Of a stretch of DNA of 43,792 bases, positions 1 through 9,700 are shown piece by piece; the stretch's first letter is position 1, and every line of letters starts with the position of its first letter. Source of the stretch: Phycisphaerales bacterium (GTDB lineage Bacteria; Planctomycetota; Phycisphaerae; Sedimentisphaerales; Anaerobacaceae). The stretch covers positions 665 to 44,456 of the forward strand of contig PLLP01000014.1 in the NCBI GenBank assembly GCA_003141315.1, in the 5' to 3' direction. The translations under genes and the position numbers were made by a program. Under the pieces are notes generated by a model, which was given only the letters and a program-made list of their open reading frames with translations, made no database searches and had not been told where the DNA came from.

Positions 1-20
1 TAATTTCTACTATTGTAGAT
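1..20 (+). CRISPR. 3' end of a Cas12a (type V-A) CRISPR repeat at the window edge
   Basis: Bases 2-20 read AATTTCTACTATTGTAGAT, which is the 19-nt 5' handle of Cas12a crRNAs, with the stem TCTAC/GTAGA and a four-base TATT loop. The handle is extremely conserved in type V-A systems, and this loop variant is one of the known forms. Only the 3' part of one repeat is visible; the rest of the array, the leader and any cas12a gene would lie to the left. No second full repeat follows, so this is the last repeat or the last full repeat. Bases 21-44 would be the final spacer or the trailer. The orientation implies transcription rightwards, towards the convergent gene ending at 47. Confidence 0.85.
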
Positions 21-46
21 TCGAAATTCTCATCCGGGCATTCTGT

Positions 47-2077
47 CTAAAAACGTTTTGCGAAGGCGGGCTGGGGTTTGTATTTTGTCCTGCAGATGGC
101 GTTTCCCCACCTGATGACCCAGTCGTCATAGAGAGTAATTTTTCCGCTGTGGCTTTTGTTGACCTGGAGTATGTGTTCATTTCGCCAGTTTTTGATTTCG
201 CCGGTAATCGGGCCGGCTGCAGAAGCAGGCAGAGTTATCTGCTGCTTTTCAAAGGGGTCGCTCTTCAAATCATAGACGGATAGTATGTCCGTAATTTCGT
301 CATAAGCGTATTTGGTATCACCCTTGACGTATCCTGTCGGCCCGTAATACATACCGCCGACAAAGAAGACCTTGCGGTCATCGGGTATGCCGCCGAGAAT
401 ATTTATGCCGTCAAACTTATCCGCCTGCGGCGTGGCGGAATCGCCCGCCTTTATGTCGAAGCCGACCATACTAAGCAGCGTCGGTGTAATGTCGATGGAA
501 CTTACCGGCTTATCGATTTTTGTGCCTGCCTGCAGTTGCGGCGCCCTTATTACCAGCGGTATCCGCATCGACTCTTCATAGCCGATTCCCTCGTGTGCGA
601 ATTGGCCGTGCTCGCCGAACGCCTCGCCGTGGTCGCTTACCACACAAAAAATTGTATTATCGGTGAGGTTAAGTTTCGCAATTTCGCCATCGAGGACTTT
701 GATAAACGAATCCGTATAATTAATCGTCTGCTGGTAGCGTTTCAGCGGCTCTTTGGCGGGGTCGGCGAACCATTTCGGCGTAAGATACGGGTCGTGCGAT
801 ACCGAACACATAACGACGAGCAGGAAAGGCTTATCGCCGCCTTTAATCCAATCGGTTATTGGGCCAAGCATCGCAAAATCATCGCAGCTTTGATAACCGA
901 GAAATTTTTCCGAATTACCGAGGCATTCTCTCGCCCAGAATTTGTCGAACCCGAGATTGTAAGTCAGGCCGGGACCGGATTCAAATTCGCCTTTTGCAGA
1001 CTCGAAAAATGCCGTCCTGTATTGCAGTTTCTCTCTCAGCACCGACGCCAGGCTTACATAAGGCTTATCGGCTGGGATTGTTTCAGTAATATCCTGTGAT
1101 GGCGAAGGATGCCTGCCGCTTAAAAGGGCGAACAAAGCCTTGGTTGTATGCGTGAACGATGACCTTGTGTTGCTGAACTCGATTCCTTCATCGGCAAGCT
1201 TTTTCAGGTAGGGTGTAAGGTTATTTTTTTGGTCGTATAAAGATGTGTGTCGGTACTGGATTCCTTCAAGCACAATCAGGACAATATTCTGCTTTGCGAT
1301 ATTCGGCAGGGGGGTAAGAGTTGTCTGTTCGATGGTTGGAATGGTGCGCCCGCGGCTTTCAAGAGCAGCATTTTCTCTCTGCCATAATGAATTATTTAAC
1401 AGGCTGCTTGTTACAGCTTTTAGCTGGCTGTTATACCGCAGCTCCTGCGAAGTGGATTTGCCGGCCTGTTCCTGCGCCGTGGCTGAATAGACCGCCGCGC
1501 AGGTGATTATCAAAATCCCGCAGATAACGGTCTTGCTGATAAAACGGGCATAGCTTTTAACCGGCAGTTTAGGCCTTATCAGTACCGCCGCGAGAAATGT
1601 AAGAGATATAATGATGGGGCTTACGAGAAGTATCAGCATCAGCGGCACTTTAATCAGATTTACGGTTACTATTGCCATTGTGGTGTAGGGGTCGCGTATC
1701 AACGGGAACAGTTCCAGCGGCAGGAATTGCTTACCCGTTCGAAGCAGCCAGCCGGCGTTCATAAACGACCAGGCGCAGATAAACGCGGCAATAATCGAAG
1801 CGAATCGTGATGTAAGGTGACTGGGCCGGAAAAAACAAACTATGGAGAGAATTATCTCGATGCCGAGCAGTACCGCGATATCCGCCAGAACCCATTGCGG
1901 ATAAACCGAAAGCTGACCAATCCGCCAGGACTGGATGAATTTGGCCAGGAGCGTGAAGGCAAGGGCGCTGAAAATAATCACGCTGAACGAGCGCTTGGCC
2001 AAAAAATTGTGTACGGTTTCCACTATCCTGTAAGTGAAAGCCGCACCTGACCAGATTGTCGAACGCCATTTTTTCAT
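47..2077 (-). CDS. Membrane-anchored sulfatase / LtaS-like phosphotransferase
   Basis: A 676-aa protein of the alkaline phosphatase superfamily, with the architecture of lipoteichoic acid synthase and phosphoethanolamine transferases. The N-terminal 200 residues hold about five membrane segments (near 31-50, 60-82, 91-112, 134-167 and 178-200). The sulfatase domain follows on the periplasmic side. Likely metal ligands and nucleophile are visible: Glu271 in VLEG, Thr311/Thr312 in SFTHTTK and Asp482-His483 in VVSDHGEAFGEHG. A Thr nucleophile instead of the Cys/Ser of true sulfatases favours transfer of a phosphoglycerol or phosphoethanolamine-type group to an envelope glycan or lipid; the substrate cannot be read from the sequence. 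The ATG at 2077 has no clear Shine-Dalgarno. It is monocistronic, convergent with the CRISPR repeat and divergent from kamA. Confidence 0.8.
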   Translation of the reverse strand: MKKWRSTIWSGAAFTYRIVETVHNFLAKRSFSVIIFSALAFTLLAKFIQSWRIGQLSVYPQWVLADIAVLLGIEIILSIVCFFRPSHLTSRFASIIAAFICAWSFMNAGWLLRTGKQFLPLELFPLIRDPYTTMAIVTVNLIKVPLMLILLVSPIIISLTFLAAVLIRPKLPVKSYARFISKTVICGILIITCAAVYSATAQEQAGKSTSQELRYNSQLKAVTSSLLNNSLWQRENAALESRGRTIPTIEQTTLTPLPNIAKQNIVLIVLEGIQYRHTSLYDQKNNLTPYLKKLADEGIEFSNTRSSFTHTTKALFALLSGRHPSPSQDITETIPADKPYVSLASVLREKLQYRTAFFESAKGEFESGPGLTYNLGFDKFWARECLGNSEKFLGYQSCDDFAMLGPITDWIKGGDKPFLLVVMCSVSHDPYLTPKWFADPAKEPLKRYQQTINYTDSFIKVLDGEIAKLNLTDNTIFCVVSDHGEAFGEHGQFAHEGIGYEESMRIPLVIRAPQLQAGTKIDKPVSSIDITPTLLSMVGFDIKAGDSATPQADKFDGINILGGIPDDRKVFFVGGMYYGPTGYVKGDTKYAYDEITDILSVYDLKSDPFEKQQITLPASAAGPITGEIKNWRNEHILQVNKSHSGKITLYDDWVIRWGNAICRTKYKPQPAFAKRF

Positions 2078-2508
2078 CGTGGTAATTATATGTTAAGGCC
2101 CTTATTTAGCCATAATAAAAATAAACTTTTGTCGGAATTCGCAACACGTTTTCGCGGAGGCCTTTTTGATTAACTGTGGATACATGGGTGCTATTGGCCG
2201 TCATCAAAAAAATTTTTGCTAATTTTAAACTTTGATGTTGACTTGCACATACAAAATCGCTAAAAAAACACGCTATTGTAAATCTATCGGCGATATACGA
2301 TAAAAAGAGGCTGCAGTGCGTTCTTTTATGGATTTATCGGCCTTTAGGGCGGGTTTTCTTGATGGTTTTTGAACCTGCCGCCTTTTGAGGCGTGTAAGAG
2401 AAAAGATTGTTTTCAGATTAGGCTTCTTTTGACGAATAAAGATTAGCTTCAAAGCGAGATTCCTGTAAGGTCAGGGATTTCGATTATGGTTTTTATGAAA
2501 GGCTGTAT
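2078..2508. other. Intergenic region: kamA leader
   Basis: About 430 bases separate the divergent sulfatase and kamA genes. The region holds a possible kamA promoter (2238-2266) and then a leader of about 240 nt. Within that leader, 2348-2355 pairs with 2372-2379 (eight pairs including one G-U, 16-nt loop). No T-run follows the hairpin directly and I recognise no riboswitch class. No ORF in it looks coding. Confidence 0.5.
2238..2266 (+). promoter_or_regulatory. Possible sigma70-type promoter for the kamA cluster
   Basis: TTGACT (2238-2243), a 17-base spacer and TAAAAA (2261-2266). The -35 is good and the -10 matches four of six. A start near 2273 would give a leader of about 235 nt. Confidence 0.4.
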
Positions 2509-3897
2509 ATGTACAATAAATCAGACATTGTTGCTGCAACGGAGGGGGACCAGGAATCGGAACCCCCAGGAAGTGAAACTACCGGTACCGTCACATCACA
2601 AACAAAAACTCAGGCAAATCAGTCGCCGCCCAATAATTTCAGCAACTGGAATGATTGGCGCTGGCAAATAAAGAATAGAATTCGGACAGTCGAGCAGATG
2701 GCGAAGTTTCTGCCCTCGTTGCCGGACCATCAGGCCCTCAAAACGGTGATGGCGAGGTATCCTCTTGCGATAACCCCGTATTATGCGTCGTTGATACAGA
2801 GGCCTGATACGTCTGACCCGATTTTTTCGATGTGTGTGCCGCAGGTCGCCGAGCTTTATAATCCGCCTTGTCTTAGCGCGGACCCCCTCGAAGAGCAGGA
2901 AGATATGCCCGTGCCGGGTCTTGTGCATCGCTATCCCGACAGGGCGCTGCTGATGGTGACGACCGCCTGCGCGTCGTATTGCCGGCACTGCACACGAAAG
3001 CGTGTGGCCGGCAAAAGGGAAACCTCAATCTCGCCGTCGAGGCTCGAACAGGTTGCCGACTACCTTACGGCGCATCCGGAGGTTTCGGACGTAATCCTTT
3101 CCGGCGGCGACCCGCTTACGATGTCAACGGGCGCGCTCGAAGCGGTTATTTCCCGCATTCGTTCGATTGAGTCCGTTGGGGTAATTCGTATCGGCACGCG
3201 CGTTCCAGTGGTTTTGCCGATGAGGATTACGGACGACCTGATTAATATGCTTCGCAAGTATCACCCGATATGGCTCAATATGCACTTCAATCACCCGGTC
3301 GAGCTTACCAAAAGTGCGGCGGAGGCCTGCGCGAAACTGGCTGATGCCGGTATTCCGCTCGGCAACCAGACGGTGCTGCTGCGTGGCGTTAATGATGACC
3401 CGAAGATTATCGAGCAGCTTTGCCGCGGCCTTGTCCGGCTGCGCGTAAGACCCTATTACCTTTATCAGTGCGACCTCGTGAGCGGTATCGAGCATTTCCG
3501 CACGCCGCTTACTAAAGGCATAGAAATTATGGAATATCTGCGGGGCAGGATAAGCGGCATCGCGATTCCGAATTTTGTCGTTGATACCCCGCACGGCGGC
3601 GGCAAGATTCCGCTGCTGCCTAATTATATTATTTCGATGAGCCCCACGCATACGGTGCTTCGCAACTATGAAGGGCTGGTTGTAAATTACCCGGAGCCGG
3701 GCAATCTGCCTCGGCATAATGTTCAGTCTGGCGCCAATCAAAGACAGGTAACAAATGGCGGCGTCTGGGAGCTTGCCTGCGGGCTTGCCTCAGTTATCCA
3801 GCCTGCCGATTCTGATCACGGGCAGCGCAGACAAAAAATTACTGAAAAAAGGAGAGTTTCCGCAAAAACTGATGATGCCTTTTTGTTCGACCTTTAG
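2509..3897 (+). CDS. kamA: Lysine 2,3-aminomutase (radical SAM, PLP)
   Basis: A 462-aa radical SAM enzyme that converts L-lysine to L-beta-lysine with a 4Fe-4S cluster, SAM and PLP. The cluster motif is CASYCRHC (Cys154, Cys158, Cys161). The PLP lysine is Lys366 in PHGGGKIP. The two aspartates that read the lysine side chain in the clostridial enzyme correspond to Asp322 (QCDLVSG) and Asp359 (VVDTP); both are present, which favours lysine over glutamate as substrate. The first 45 residues are Gln/Thr/Ser/Pro-rich and probably disordered. Length fits KamA rather than the shorter EpmB, and no EF-P or epmA lies nearby. GAAAGG (2497-2502) precedes the ATG by six bases. It is the first gene of a four-gene cluster with two ATP-grasp ligases and a GNAT, which suggests that beta-lysine is consumed by ligation and acylation. 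Confidence 0.9.
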   Translation: MYNKSDIVAATEGDQESEPPGSETTGTVTSQTKTQANQSPPNNFSNWNDWRWQIKNRIRTVEQMAKFLPSLPDHQALKTVMARYPLAITPYYASLIQRPDTSDPIFSMCVPQVAELYNPPCLSADPLEEQEDMPVPGLVHRYPDRALLMVTTACASYCRHCTRKRVAGKRETSISPSRLEQVADYLTAHPEVSDVILSGGDPLTMSTGALEAVISRIRSIESVGVIRIGTRVPVVLPMRITDDLINMLRKYHPIWLNMHFNHPVELTKSAAEACAKLADAGIPLGNQTVLLRGVNDDPKIIEQLCRGLVRLRVRPYYLYQCDLVSGIEHFRTPLTKGIEIMEYLRGRISGIAIPNFVVDTPHGGGKIPLLPNYIISMSPTHTVLRNYEGLVVNYPEPGNLPRHNVQSGANQRQVTNGGVWELACGLASVIQPADSDHGQRRQKITEKRRVSAKTDDAFLFDL

Positions 3898-3923
3898 ATT
3901 GTGCCACGGATGGTGATGATGCG

Positions 3924-4904
3924 ATGATAATTGGCCTTACTTATGATTTGCGCTCCGAGTATCTTGCTGCAGGTTACAGCGAAGAAGCGGTTGCGGAATT
4001 TGACTCGGACCAGACCATTGATGCTATAGATTCTGCTATTCAGCAGCTCGGCCACCGGACTGAGCGGATAGGCAGTGCCTTTTCCCTCGTCAGGCGGCTC
4101 GCGGCAGGCGAGAGGTGGGACCTCATCTTTAATTTTGCCGAAGGCCTCAAGGGCAGGTGCAGGGAATCACAGGTTCCTGCGATGCTCGAACTTTACGGCA
4201 TCGGCTACACCTTTTCCGACCCGCTTGTTTGCGCGCTGACGCTCGATAAAGCCATGGCAAAAATTCTCGTTCGCGATGCGCATCTTGCCACGCCGGCTTT
4301 TGCCGTAATTGAGAATCTTTCGCAGCTGTCGCAGATTAGCCTGAAGTTTCCCCTGTTTGCAAAGCCTCTTGCAGAAGGAACCGGCAAGGGTGTCGATAAA
4401 TTTTCCAAAGTTGATTCTCCAAAGCAGCTTCAGGATGTTTGCCGGCGGCTGCTTGAAAAATTTGACCAGCCTGTCCTGGTTGAGGAGTATCTGCCGGGCA
4501 GGGAATTTACGACGGCGATTCTCGGCAGCGGAAAAAAAGCGAGAGTTCTCGGCTCAATGGAATTTACCATTCGCAAAGATGCACCTGCACAGGATTATTC
4601 TTATGAGGTTAAGGAACTTTGCGAGCAGTTTGTGAAATATTTTCCGGCGCCGAAAGGGAAACTGCGGGATGAGGTTGAAGACCTTGCTCTTAAAACTTAT
4701 CAGGCCCTCCAATGCAGGGATGCTGCCAGGGTGGATATTCGGCTGGATTCTGCCGGCAGACCTTCGTTTATGGAAATCAATCCATTGCCCGGAATGCACC
4801 CGACGCATTCCGACCTGCCTATGATTGCGACCCAGGAAGGAATGAGTTTCGGGCAGCTCATCGGCGAGATTATCAACAGCGCTCTCGAAAGGCTCGAAAA
4901 ATGA
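3924..4904 (+). CDS. ATP-grasp ligase, D-Ala-D-Ala ligase-like (first of two)
   Basis: A 326-aa protein with the fold order of D-alanine-D-alanine ligase: an N-terminal Rossmann-like part, then the ATP-grasp domain. Visible landmarks are FAKPLAEGTGKGV (ATP-binding lysine and loop, near 145-157), VLVEEYLPGREFTTA (near 188-202), ARVDIRLD and the metal-binding EINPLPGM near 282. In true Ddl enzymes the loop reads EGSSVG and the C-terminal motif NTxPGMTxxS; here both differ, so the amino acid specificity is probably not D-Ala plus D-Ala. The gene starts 26 bases after kamA, and its stop overlaps the next ATG (ATGA). It likely couples a carboxylate, via an acyl phosphate, to an amine such as beta-lysine or another amino acid. 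That substrate is an inference from the neighbours. Confidence 0.8.
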   Translation: MIIGLTYDLRSEYLAAGYSEEAVAEFDSDQTIDAIDSAIQQLGHRTERIGSAFSLVRRLAAGERWDLIFNFAEGLKGRCRESQVPAMLELYGIGYTFSDPLVCALTLDKAMAKILVRDAHLATPAFAVIENLSQLSQISLKFPLFAKPLAEGTGKGVDKFSKVDSPKQLQDVCRRLLEKFDQPVLVEEYLPGREFTTAILGSGKKARVLGSMEFTIRKDAPAQDYSYEVKELCEQFVKYFPAPKGKLRDEVEDLALKTYQALQCRDAARVDIRLDSAGRPSFMEINPLPGMHPTHSDLPMIATQEGMSFGQLIGEIINSALERLEK

Positions 4905-5968
4905 CAGGCAGGGGAAAGAAAACTGTTCTGATAATTCACAACGCTGTTAAGGCGGGCGGCGCCAAAGATAAGTTCCGTTTGGAGAGCATTGCCGGCGTTC
5001 TCGATGAAGTAAAAGCGGTGGCCGGCGCACTGGAAGAGCTGGGAATCGAATTTCAGACAAAATCTATTGAAAAAATTGAGCAGCTTCCTGCTATTCTCGA
5101 AAAAAGCCGTTCACAAATTGTTTTCAATCTCGTCGAGGAGATTGAAGGGGCGATTACCGATGCCTGTCTTGTGCCTGCAATATGCCTGGCGCATAAGAAG
5201 GCCTGCACCGGAAGCGCGACGCCTGCGCTTTTGCTCAGCCAGAATAAATGGCAGGCCAAAGCGGTTCTTGCTGCTGCGAATGTTGTTTGCCCTGCGGGAG
5301 TGGTTGTTTATCCCGGCGGGGGGATTGAGTTGAAAAATTTGCCCAAGGGCAGGTATATTGTCAAACCTGCGCTTACTGATGCCAGCGAGGGTATCGACAG
5401 CGATTCCGTTGTTGACGTGCGAGGTTCGGCTTTGCAAAAATGCGTTGAAAAAATCCATACACAATTCGGCCAGCCCGCGATAGTTGAACAGTTTATCAGC
5501 GGTAAAGAGATAAACGTCTCTTTGGTTGAACGGGATGGGCGGGCGGAAGTTATGCCTCTCGCCGAGATTGATTTCAGCGCGTTTAGCGTCGGCAAACCGA
5601 GAATTGTCGGCTATCGTGCAAAATGGCTTGCGGACTCTTTCGAATATAATAATACGCCGCGGATTATTCCCGCCGACGTTTCCAAAAAAGCGGCTGAAAG
5701 CATACGGCGGTATGCGAAAGAGGCCTGGCAGGCAATCGGATGCAGCGGTTATGCGAGAGTCGATTTTCGTCTCGATGAAGATGAGAACCCGTTTGTCCTC
5801 GAAGTTAATCCGAATCCTGATATTTCGCCGGATGCGGGTTTTCCCGCTGCCATTGCCGCCGGCGGAATTACTTATTGTGAGTTTGTTAAAAGTATTCTCG
5901 ACAATGCAATAGATAACAAATTGTATCCATGTTATAATAACACGCTTTCGGAGGTTATAGATGTCTAA
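4901..5968 (+). CDS. ATP-grasp ligase, D-Ala-D-Ala ligase-like (second of two)
   Basis: A 355-aa ATP-grasp protein, a distant paralogue of the preceding one. The start is the ATG at 4901, which overlaps the upstream TGA at 4902-4904; an upstream in-frame extension to 4712 lies inside the previous gene and is rejected. Landmarks are YIVKPALTDASEGI (ATP lysine and loop), PAIVEQFISGKEINVSL, GYARVDFRLDEDENPFVLEVNPNPD and a C-terminal helix. The Ddl substrate motif PGM is replaced by NPDISP, so this is even further from D-Ala-D-Ala ligase. Two dissimilar ATP-grasp ligases in a row suggest two successive amide bonds, or a two-subunit enzyme. The last codons overlap the GNAT start, so translation of the four genes is probably coupled. 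Confidence 0.75.
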   Translation: MTGRGKKTVLIIHNAVKAGGAKDKFRLESIAGVLDEVKAVAGALEELGIEFQTKSIEKIEQLPAILEKSRSQIVFNLVEEIEGAITDACLVPAICLAHKKACTGSATPALLLSQNKWQAKAVLAAANVVCPAGVVVYPGGGIELKNLPKGRYIVKPALTDASEGIDSDSVVDVRGSALQKCVEKIHTQFGQPAIVEQFISGKEINVSLVERDGRAEVMPLAEIDFSAFSVGKPRIVGYRAKWLADSFEYNNTPRIIPADVSKKAAESIRRYAKEAWQAIGCSGYARVDFRLDEDENPFVLEVNPNPDISPDAGFPAAIAAGGITYCEFVKSILDNAIDNKLYPCYNNTLSEVIDV

Positions 5969-6452
5969 CGATTTCGCACGGTACAAAATTCGTCCTGCCT
6001 GTCCTGAAGACCGGCAAAAGGTCATTTCATTCCTTTCTGCAACCTCGTTTTTCAGAGATGGCGAATTGAAAATCGCCGAGCAGGTTTTTGATGATGCAGT
6101 AAGGCAGGGGCAGGGCAGCGAATATCTTTCTTATGTCGCCGAGCAGGATTCCAGCATTGTCGGCTGGATTTGTTTCGGCCCGACGCCCTGCACCGTCGGC
6201 ACTTACGATATTTACTGGATCGCCGTTGACCCTTCGAAGCAACGTTCAGGGCTCGGCAGCGCACTTATTCGATTTGCAGAGGATAAAATAAAAACCTCGA
6301 ACGGCAGGATGATTGTAATCGAAACTTCCGCGAGCAATCTTTATTTGCCGACACGTTCTTTTTATAACAAGCTCGGCTATTTGCAGATGGCTGCTGTCGA
6401 TAATTTTTATGCACCCGGCGACGGCAAGCTCGTTTATGCAAAATACGTTTGA
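5961..6452 (+). CDS. GNAT family N-acetyltransferase
   Basis: A 163-aa single-domain GNAT. The acetyl-CoA binding signature is visible in WIAVDPSKQRSGLGSALI (motif A, Q-R-S-G-L-G), with the preceding beta strand and a C-terminal TRSFYNKLGY motif B. CGGAGG (5949-5954) stands six bases before the ATG, which lies inside the end of the preceding ligase gene. It is too short to be AblB, the usual beta-lysine N6-acetyltransferase partner of KamA, but it could serve a similar role on free or ligated beta-lysine. Substrate unknown. It is the last gene of the kamA cluster. Confidence 0.8.
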   Translation: MSNDFARYKIRPACPEDRQKVISFLSATSFFRDGELKIAEQVFDDAVRQGQGSEYLSYVAEQDSSIVGWICFGPTPCTVGTYDIYWIAVDPSKQRSGLGSALIRFAEDKIKTSNGRMIVIETSASNLYLPTRSFYNKLGYLQMAAVDNFYAPGDGKLVYAKYV

Positions 6453-6750
6453 AAATCGGCTGTATTTAGGATTCAGCAAAGAGATTATAAACTGTATCAA
6501 TCACAGTGGAAAACAATATTGTTTTTAGGGCGGGCTATTATCATCGAGAGTAAATCCCCTTCGCATCGTATTTTCTGCGACAGTTTTTGGGTACATAAAG
6601 TGGAGCAGGTAATCAGGCTCGCCTGCTTCTTCTTTCTTCTATGTTTTTACGATTGCGGGTCGCAGTTTGATTCCTGCATCGCTTATTATTGTTAGAGGCG
6701 TCTCCAGACAATCAGGGCTTCACATCAGGCGTCGAGGATTTCGGTATTAT
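6453..6750. other. Intergenic region between convergent genes
   Basis: About 300 bases between the convergent GNAT and RND genes. A weak inverted repeat GCAGG/CCTGC lies near 6604-6625 and is followed by a T/C-rich stretch. It might terminate + strand transcription but is not convincing. I see nothing else. Confidence 0.3.
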
Positions 6751-9700
6751 TTATGCCGCCTGGGTGCCTGGCTGTGTGTGTCTGAGCCTTTTGCGGAAAG
6801 CCTCCATATACAAATAAAAGACGGGGGTCACATAAAGAGTGAGAGTTTGCGAGAAAAGCAGGCCGCCTACAACGGCAAGGCCGAGCGGTCTTCTGGATTC
6901 AGCGCCGGCGCCGAATCCGAAAGCAATCGGCAAACCTGCCATAAGCGCAGCCATTGTGGTCATCATAATGGGTCGAAATCTTATCAGGCAGGCCTGGAAA
7001 ATCGCATCCCGCGGATTTTTTCCTCCGCCTCTCTGGGCTTCGATTGCAAAATCAATCATCATAATGCCGTTTTTCTTGACAAGGCCGACGAGCATAATAA
7101 TTCCAACAAAGGCGTAGATAGAAAGCTCGGTTCTGAAAATCAGCAGTGTAAGCAGGGCGCCAAACCCTGCAAAAGGAAGTGCTGAAAGTATTGTCAAGGG
7201 GTGAATGAAGCTCTCATACAAAACGCCGAGAACGAGGTAAATGACGAGAATTGCCAGAATGAGCAGCAGGCCAAGCCCTTTCAAAGATGATTGAAACGCC
7301 TGGGCGGTTCCCTGAAAACTGGTGTTAATTGTTCCAGGAAGTGCGGTTCTGGCTAACTTGTTAATTTCATTAACGGCATCGCCCAGCGAAACGCCGGGTT
7401 TGAGATTGAAGGATATGGTGACAGAAGGCAATTGTCCCTGATGGTTAATCGAAAGAGGACCAACGCCTGTGGTGAAATCAGCCACGGCGTTCAACGGCAC
7501 TAATTGATTATTTCCGGAACGGATATAAAGCATGCTCAGAACCGCCGGGTCAAGCTGGTATTGCGGCAGCGATTCGAGAATAACCTGGTATTCATTGTTT
7601 GGTGCCAGTATCGTTGAAATCTGGCGAGAGCCGTAGGCGTTATACAACGCATCCTCAACCTGCTCGGCAGTCACGCCGAATGCCGCTGCCTTATCTCGCT
7701 GGATATTCACGTTCACCTGAGGATTTTTGATTTGCAGGTCGCTGCTCACATCCAGAAAACCCGGAAGGCTGCGCATCTTATCTTCCATTATGACGGCATA
7801 TTTATACAACTGGTCCGTGTCAGGGCTTTGGAGCGTGAATTGATATTGACTTCTTGCGAGCCGACCGCCGATTTGAATAGTGGGAGGATTTTGCAGATAC
7901 GTCCGCACGCCGGGAATTGAGTTCAGACTCGAACGCCATTGCTGGATAAGCTCATCGGCGGAAAACTTTCGCTGCGACCTTGGTTTCAGGCGGATAAAGA
8001 CGGTGCCGGAATTGCCGCCCAATGTGCCGCGGGCGCCGGCGCTCGACATAAACGAATCTATTTCGGGCTTATCCTGCAGGATGGATGCAATCTCCTTTTG
8101 ATGTTCGAACATCGACTTATAAGAAATATCCTGGGCGGCTTCGGTGAATCCGAAAAGCTGCGCACGGTCTTCGCTTGGCAGGAATCCTTTCGGAATCCAG
8201 GCGCCGAGAACAAACGTGCCGATGAGAATGACAGCCGAGAAAACCATCGTCTTTCGCCTATTGTCGAGGACCCAGTTGAGCGTTCGCTCATAAAAACCGA
8301 GCATAACGCCATAAACACGTTCCGATTTTTGGTATATGCTGCCGTGGTGAATAGTCTTTGGCGGACGAAGAAACCGGCTGCCAAGCATAGGTATAAGAGT
8401 AAGGGCCACAAAGCCGGAAACAAGGACAGCCATTCCGATAGTGACGGAAAACTCGCGGAAGAGCCTGCCGACCAGGCCTCCCATAAATATAATCGGGATA
8501 AAAACGGCTGCCAGAGATAACGTCATACTCACAATAGTAAAGGAGACTTCCTTTGCGCCTTCTATCGCCGCCTTCATAGGAGGTTTGCCCATCTCCATAT
8601 GCCGAACGATATTTTCGAGCATTACAATAGCGTCATCAACAACGAAGCCGACCGACAACGTCAGCGCCATCAGCGAAAGGTTATCGAGGCTGTAATTAGA
8701 CACATACATAACAACGAACGTGCCGATAATCGACATCGGGAGAGTAAGACTGGGAATGACGGTTGCGGAAATATTTCGAAGGAAGATAAATATAACCATC
8801 ACGACCAGCGCCAGAGTAAGCAGCAGCGTAAATTCAACGTCTTTTACCGATGCTCTTATGGGAGCTGAACGGTCATAGAGGATATTCAAAGCAACAGATG
8901 CAGGCAGCTGCTGGCGGAAGGTAGGCAGGAGATTTTTGACCGCATCAGCGACCTGTACCGTATTTGTTCCCGGCTGACGCTGGATTGCAAGCACGATGGA
9001 CCTTCTCTGCGAATCACGGTTAACATACCAGGCGGCGACTTTGTCGTTTTCAACGCTGTCAATAACCTGGCCGATTTCATCCAAACGCACCGGCGCCGCA
9101 TTTCGATACGCAACTATCAGCGACCTGTAGTCCTCGGCCCTATTCAACTGGCCGGTAGCCTGAACTGTAAAGGCACGATGCGCGCCATACAAAACGCCTG
9201 TCGGAAGATTGACGTTGCCGTTTTGAACGGCGGCGGAAACCTCATCGATGCCTATTCCACGAGCGGCCAGGGCTATCGGGTCGAGCTGAATACGAACAGC
9301 ATATTTTTGTGAGCCAAACACCAGCACCTGAGCAACGCCATCTACGGTGGAGATTCTCTGGGCCATCAGGGTCTCGCCATATTCATCCAGCGCAGAAAGA
9401 GGCAGTGTCGGGCTTGTAAGCACAAGATAGAGAATGGGCTGGTCCGCAGGATTTACTTTTTGATAAGTCGGCGGATTAGGCAAATCCGGCGGCAATTGTC
9501 TTTGTGACTGTGCAATGGCGGCCTGAACGTCCTGGGCGGCAGCGTCAATGTTTCGGCTCAAAGTGAACTGCAGGGTAATTTGCGTGCTTCCAAGCACACT
9601 GGTCGACGACATAGAATCTATCCCTGCGATGGTGGAAAATTGACGCTCAAGCGGCGTGGCAACCGCAGCGGCCATTGTTTGAGGACTTGCGCCGGGCAGC

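Noticed and set aside
45-60. A second complete Cas12a repeat starting at GTCTAAAAAC
   Set aside because: The following bases do not contain the AATTTCTAC...GTAGAT part and are coding sequence; at most a decayed repeat remnant.
2300-2480. Lysine riboswitch in the kamA leader (AGAGG near 2306-2310 followed by TGCAGTGCG)
   Set aside because: Only a few bases resemble the start of the L box; the conserved internal loops and the GGGG-containing segment are absent.
2509-3897. EpmB (EF-P beta-lysylation) instead of KamA
   Set aside because: Length and N-terminus fit KamA, both lysine-recognition Asp residues are present, and no epmA or efp gene is nearby.
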